Positions 59,131 to 64,000 of a DNA stretch of 64,000 nt are shown piece after piece. The position numbers were made by a program, and so were the translations under genes. Under the pieces are notes generated by a model, which ran no database searches, was not told the DNA's origin, and was given only the letters and a program-made list of their open reading frames with translations. The stretch is taken from assembly GCA_038021145.1 (NCBI GenBank), contig JBBPHT010000011.1:558001-622000 (forward strand). Direction: 5' to 3'. Source of the DNA: Phyllosticta citriasiana (lineage: Eukaryota > Ascomycota > Dothideomycetes > Botryosphaeriales > Phyllostictaceae). How positions within the stretch are numbered: the stretch's first letter is position 1; each line of letters begins with the position of its first letter.

Positions 59131-59416
59131 CCTCCCTCCTCTTCACTACCCTTCGGTCCGGGTGGTGTGGTGCGTAGCGTAGTCTCTTGCTTGGCCCCAT
59201 CATGTACCGCCGGCCATCTTTCCCTTTTTTTTCCCCCTCCCTTTCTTCTTTCCATCACGCTACTACACTACACCCTTTAATAATGTCTTGGATAGCACCT
59301 CACTCTACTCCTCTTCTTCTGTTTCTTATTCTTCTTGTCTAGGTATTCAAGTACGCACAATAGTTAGCATAGTAGTAATGCAAATCGCCTCAACTCACAA
59401 TACTGATGCACGTAAA

Positions 59417-59440
59417 TGTGTGTGTGTGTGTGTGTGTGTG
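59417..59440. repeat. (TG)12 microsatellite
   Basis: Perfect TG run in the convergent intergenic region. Confidence 0.95.
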
Positions 59441-60052
59441 CATGGCAGAGCGGCGCTACTGCCGGCATGAGAGCGAACAAGCTTGCTGGAATTATTCGTG
59501 TAGCTAGCTAGGTAGGTAGGTACCTGTCCCCTTCTTTCGATCTAGACTCATTCCCAAAGACCACGACAACAACCGCATATTTTTTCAACCTCCGCCGATC
59601 CCCTCTTCCCTCTTACATGCACATCCACATTTGCGCCCCCCAATGTGGTCACCTCTCCCCCCGATTATATGCATTCCACCAACGCCGCGATCCAACTTTT
59701 TGTTCCGACACGACACGGGAAGGCCACGTACCAGAACTGGCACAGACCGAAGCCCCCGTGCTTCCGGTGATTAAGCAAAGACAGGAAGAAAGGAAGAGGA
59801 AGGAAAAAGAAAAGCAGGGAAGGGCGCCTGAGAGATCCGTCCTCCCTGCACTATGCCGCAATGCAAGTGGGATATCTCGAAACGCTGCAAAACGTCGAAC
59901 CCGAGACAGAGGCAAGAGGAAAATTTGCATGTGTGAGAGAGAAAACACACGTCCTGGTCAAGCAAGGCTGTGGAGATTCAAGCCGGACGCCAGAGTGGAA
60001 CATTCGATGCGAGCGAGCTCTGTGTTTACACCGTTTTTGACTCAACAAGGCC

Positions 60053-61715
60053 TTAGTTGAGCGAGACCATCTTGATATCGAAGCAGAGGGTCGAGTTGGC
60101 CGGGATGCCGGGAAGCGCCTGCTTGCCGTAGGCCAGGTGGGCAGGAACGGTTATCCTGCGCTCAGCGCCAACGGTCATGCCGGCAACACCAATGTCCCAG
60201 CCCTTGATCACCTCGCCGGCGCCGAGCTTGAAAGAGAATGGCTTGCCCTTCTTGTTCGCTGTAGTACCATTGTGTCAGCACCTGCCGCCTGTGTGACTGT
60301 GTCTCGTTAGAGGACGGGAATACTTACAGTCGAAGACCTTGCCGTTCGTCAGCTTGCCGATGTAGCGCATGCCGACGCGGTCACCCTTCTTCGCGGCCGG
60401 GCCGGTTCCCAGCTTCTTGTCGTCAATGGTGACGCCCTGGACCTGCTTGACACCGAGGCCCGTCTTCTGGTCCTTCCCGCTCTTCTCCTGCTCCTTCTTG
60501 GGGAGGGGAGAGCCAGTGGGGCCCTGCTCGAGGTTCTTGGCGAACTGTACCTTCTTCTTGTCGGCAGGGCTGTCCTTGGCCTCCTCCTTGCCGACGGCCT
60601 TGCCTTCGTTGTTCTTGAGCTTCTTTTGTTGCTTCTTGCTGAGCTTCTCCTCGCCAGCGTTCTTGATCATGTCATCGAGGCTCTCGGCAGAGCGCTTGTT
60701 CTTGCCCTTGTCGTTCTTGGCCTCGATGAGCTTGGGAGGCTCCTCATCCTCGTCATCAGAGCCGAGCTCCTTAATCCTGGGGTTCTCAAGACCGTCAAGC
60801 TCGTCGTCCTCCTCGAGCTCATCCTCGTCAGGAGAAAGTTCGTACTCGTCCTCCTCGTCATCATCTTCGTCATCGTGAGACTGGTCAGGAGCCAGGTAGT
60901 TTCCAGTCAAGGAAATGTCGTAGGAACCGGTGACCTGAAAGTAGACCTGTTCATCTTCACCGACGGTGATGTCGATAGGCTGCTGATAGTGCTGCAAAGA
61001 GTTAGTAAACAAGCAGTACGAGCGTCAATATCTACTTTGAGTCGAAAGGAATAAAACGTTGGCGTAAAGACGTCGCATATGCTTACCTTGTCGGCGTCAA
61101 GAGTGCAAATGACAAACTCTTCCATCTCCATTTCCTCATCGTCATCCTCCTCCTCAGAGTCCTCATCACTGTCACCCTCGACGGCGGGGCCCTTGCCCTT
61201 GTTCTTCTTGGCGCCGCCATCGACGTCCATCTCATCCTCGTCGGCAGCCTCCAAAATCTGCTTCAGGGCAGCCTCGGTGCGAGCCTTCTTCGACTTTGCC
61301 GGGTCGCTAGGACCACCGTTCTTCTCATCATCGGAATCGCTCTCGTCGTCGCTGATGATTTCACCCAAGCGAGCGCGGATCGCATCAATGCTGTCATCGT
61401 CCTCATCGTCGCTGTCATCCTCGTCATTGGTGATGGGCTCGCGAATCAGCTTGAGGGTTGCGCGAGCAGGGCCATCGCCTTGAGGCTCGGCGCTGGGGTC
61501 GATGGCCGCCATGGTGATGCGGAACTATTTTTTCAGTTAGCCAAATTTTACGCTGAAATACACAAGACGACAGCACAAAGCTGGGCCAGTGTATCAAGAG
61601 TGATTTGAACTAAAGGCGCGCAACTTACAGTAGCCGGAAAGTCGGGCACAGCTTGGATGGGCATGCCCCCAGCCGGGACTTCGAGGCCGTAGACGGCGAC
61701 GGGAAGAAGAGGCAT
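60053..61715 (-). CDS. Nucleolar FKBP-type prolyl isomerase (Fpr3/Fpr4-like)
   Basis: Nucleoplasmin-like plus FKBP proteins act as histone chaperones and proline isomerases in the nucleolus (yeast Fpr3/Fpr4). Exons are 61715-61629, 61524-61087, 60991-60328 and 60258-60053, encoding 464 residues. The N-terminal nucleoplasmin-like domain begins MPLLPVAVYGLEVPAGG. It is followed by two long acidic tracts (DDEDDDS and EDDDEEDEYELS type) and Lys-rich blocks, as in the family. The FKBP domain is at about 360-464 with GVKQVQGVTIDD, GDRVGMRYIGKL, VFDSNKKGKPFSFKLG, EVIKGWDIGVAGM, RRITVPAHLAYG and a KMVSLN end. The 68-nt last intron splits codon 377 between the FKBP strands. Introns are 104, 95 and 68 nt. 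It is divergent from rev1. Confidence 0.94.
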
Positions 61716-62090
61716 GGCGAATGTGTTAAATTAGTTGTACTGGTAGGGTATTGGATGAAGTGTGTAGACGATGCAGATCCGTTTGCAGAATTGAGGCTCG
61801 AGGGAAAAAGAAGGTAGTGGTTCGGCGCAGAGAAAAGGTGCAGAGGGCGGAGGAAGAAACACAGATTGGCAGATCTGCGGGCGACTTTTTCGACTGGCGC
61901 TAACATTTCCGTGCCCTAGCGCTAGTCCTCTTTGGGTGCAATGACGCGCCCCGCGATCAACTGGCGCCCGGGCGGCTCTCGAGTCGCGTTCTACTGTATG
62001 ATAGGTACCTTACAGAACATCCGCTCATTGTTCGCCATGTCGCAATCGCCGCGCTCAACAACATCATGATCCCTCCCATTTCCCGCCGTC
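61716..62090. promoter_or_regulatory. Divergent promoter region, FKBP gene and rev1
   Basis: 375 bases between two head-to-head starts. No strong TATA element; a compact shared promoter is plausible. Confidence 0.5.
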
Positions 62091-64000
62091 ATGGGTTCGC
62101 GCCTCGAGAACAACTCGAATGCTGTGCGCAAGCGCATCGAGCGCCGTACGTGCTCCGCAAACAACGCTTAGTTCCTCCCTCTAACTTGGCGTCCACGCAG
62201 ATACCTTCGACAACGAGGAAGGCGACGAGTATAATGCTTCCAGCTTTGGTGGCTTCGGTGACTATTTCCGACGCAAGAAGACCAAACTCCAGAATCTCGA
62301 CGTGGAACTGCGTGCACAGTCGAGCGATAATCCGCTCATTTTCCGCGGCGTTGTGGCGCACGTCAACGGATACACCCAGCCGTCTTTGAACGATCTGCAC
62401 AAGCTCATAGTTACCCACGGCGGAGGATTCATGCAATATCTGGACGGGAAGACAACTGTAACTCATATCATCGCTAGCAGCTTGACTCCGAAAAAGGCCG
62501 TAGAGTTCCGCAGATACCGCATCGTGAAGCCAGCATGGGTGGTTGACAGCGTGCAAGCTGGAAAGCTTCTGCCTTGGGATAATTACCGCGTCGTTGACGA
62601 AGGTGCTGGACAAAAGATTCTCGGCTTTGAAAATGGAAAGGTTGTCAACCAGGCCAACACTAGGCACAGAGGCTACCGGGACCAGACAGATGCCAGCTGG
62701 TACACCAGCCAACTGAGACAGGAGGGAAGCACGCCCAGGAGTTCCTATCGCCCACCATTCATGTCGCAAACCATCCCATCACCATCAGCACCAACAGCAC
62801 ATGATGAAATCGATGATCTCCCACCTTCCCATCAACCGCAAGCCGAAGTCAACGAAGCAAGGTTGGATCAGGATGAAGACGTGTGGCCAGCTGAGCAGTC
62901 GCTCATCACTCCGCCGAAATGCGAGCCAGTCCAGCTCGAGGAGCCTCGGGGCGTCAAAAGGACAAGCGATGAGCGAGAAGACTCGCCATCTAAACGAAAA
63001 AAGATGACAGCTGAAGAGCATAATGCCATCTTGTTATCGGATCCCAAAATGTGGAAATCGACTGTTGTCAATCCCGAGTTTCTAGAACAATATTACAGGG
63101 AGTCTCGTCTCCATCATCTTTCGACATGGAAAGCAGACCTCAAGTCGCAACTCCAGGCCATGGCGGCGGAAAAGTCTTCGTCGCAAAAGTCGAAACAAAA
63201 ACGAGTCCCTGGAACGCGAAGATATGTCCTTCATGTAGATTTCGACAGCTTCTTCGCAGCTGTTTCCCTCAAAAAATGCCCAGAATACAAGGAACTGCCA
63301 GCCGTGGTTGCCCATGGTGGTGGCAGTGGCTCCGAGATTGCCAGCTGCAACTATCCTGCCCGCAAATACGGTATTAAGAACGGCATGTGGATGAAGCGAG
63401 CACAAGATCTTTGTCCAGATCTCAAGGTCTTGCCATATGACTTTCCGGCGTACGAAGAAGCAAGTCGAGTCTTCTATGAAGCCATTCTAGCCACTGGCGG
63501 CGTTGTCCAGAGCGTCAGCATCGACGAAGCACTCGTCGACGTTTCTGTTCAGTGCATTGCGGTCGGTGGCTCAGATGGCACAAAGATGACCGAGAGCAGC
63601 ACCTACCGCGAACAGAAAGAGGCGGACAGGATTGCTCAATCTTTACGAGATGAAGTCAAAGCTAAGACTGGTTGTGCCGTCTCTGTGGGTGTCGGACACA
63701 ATATTCTTTGTGCCAAGCTTGCTCTGCGCAAGGCCAAACCCGCTGGTCAATACCAGATCAAGCCTGAGGATGTTCAAGAGTTTATCGGGGAACTTGAGGT
63801 CACCAACCTGCCGGGAGTAGCCTACAGCATCGGTGCGAAACTCGAGGAAATCGGCATCAAATACGTCAAAGACATTCGCTCTGTCACCAAAGAGCGTTTG
63901 ACAACCTCACTAGGTCCAAAGACTGGGGAAAAGATCTGGGACTACTCCCGGGGAGTCGATCGAACAGAAGTCGGAGACCAAGTCATCAGAAAATCCGTTT
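62091..64000 (+). CDS. rev1: DNA repair protein Rev1 (Y-family translesion polymerase), partial at right edge
   Basis: Rev1 is a deoxycytidyl transferase and scaffold of translesion synthesis that recruits Pol zeta and bypasses abasic sites. Exon 1 is 62091-62145, exon 2 runs from 62201 past 64000. A 55-nt intron joins KRIER to HTFDNEE. About 618 codons are present and the frame is open to the last base, so the little-finger and C-terminal interaction domains lie beyond the window. The BRCT domain is at about 60-150 with VNGYTQPSLNDL, THGGGFMQYL, THIIASSL and PAWVVDSVQAGKLLPW. A disordered linker with a KRKK signal follows. The palm begins at about 360 with VLHVDFDSFFAAV; the second catalytic segment is VQSVSIDEALVDVS at about 455-468. 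Catalytic acids are intact. Confidence 0.95.

Larger units (their letters stand above)
58378..60052. other. Convergent intergenic region, Yippee gene and FKBP gene
   Basis: Two genes converge over about 1.7 kb. It contains T(24) at 58572-58595, (GGCT)7 at 58883-58910, C(34) at 59094-59127 and (TG)12 at 59417-59440. No gene is supported. Confidence 0.5.

Overview
The window is nuclear DNA of a filamentous ascomycete, most likely a Sordariomycete and plausibly Hypocreales. The genes are eukaryotic and broken by short introns, mostly 45-60 nt with a few of 95-230 nt, of the GTRAGT...CTRAC...YAG type. They encode ascomycete proteins such as Ssr4, a Ppk35-type NDR kinase, Ras2 and a secreted tyrosinase. 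I see no bacterial operon, rRNA, CRISPR array, recognisable tRNA or intact transposon. Exon-intron models were built by hand from reading frame, splice signals and family conservation. Nearly every model closes in frame at a family-typical length.

Layout. 1-1970 (-) secreted tyrosinase, C-terminus off the left edge or behind a last intron. 4385-6695 (-) SWI/SNF-RSC subunit Ssr4. 7128-8252 (-) RBM42-like RRM protein. 9136-11088 (+) 6-phosphogluconate dehydrogenase with a 7-nt micro-exon. 11575-12641 (+) LSM12-like protein. 13078-14199 (-) mitochondrial 1-Cys peroxiredoxin. 15383-16181 (-) RNA polymerase subunit Rpb5. 16360-17563 (+) leucine carboxyl methyltransferase Ppm1. 17757-18926 (+) BRCT protein of unknown role. 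20545-23142 (+) Sec18/NSF. 26182-26982 (+) KxDL (BLOC-1-related) protein. 30253-31122 (-) unknown protein. 31535-34900 (+) Bre4/FUSC-type membrane protein. 35738-36698 (-) Nsa2 ribosome-biogenesis factor. 44334-45112 (-) Ras2 GTPase. 47112-49660 (-) propionyl/acetyl-CoA synthetase ending in a peroxisomal AKL. 52902-53671 (+) WSC-domain surface protein. 53952-56586 (-) NDR kinase. 57496-58377 (+) Yippee protein. 60053-61715 (-) nucleolar FKBP. 62091-64000 (+) Rev1, cut by the right edge.

The genes are mainly independent housekeeping functions rather than a cluster. Themes that recur are chromatin and transcription (Ssr4, Rpb5, FKBP), RNA and ribosome (RBM42-like, LSM12, Nsa2), membrane traffic (Sec18, KxDL), polarity and signalling (Ras2, NDR kinase, Ppm1), redox and NADPH (peroxiredoxin, 6PGD) and DNA damage tolerance (Rev1, possibly the BRCT protein). 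No secondary-metabolite or defence cluster is visible.

About half of the window, including one 7.6-kb stretch (36699-44333), has no gene I can support. These gaps are rich in simple repeats: tetranucleotide arrays, (GAC)17, (AAGAC)6, and homopolymer tracts up to about 34 C and 30 G. The most interesting leads are the micro-exon, the BRCT protein with a degenerate PIP-box-like tail, the unknown protein with conserved-looking termini and a phase-neutral optional intron, the peroxisomal CoA ligase, and the poly-G/(TG)n tracts upstream of ras2.
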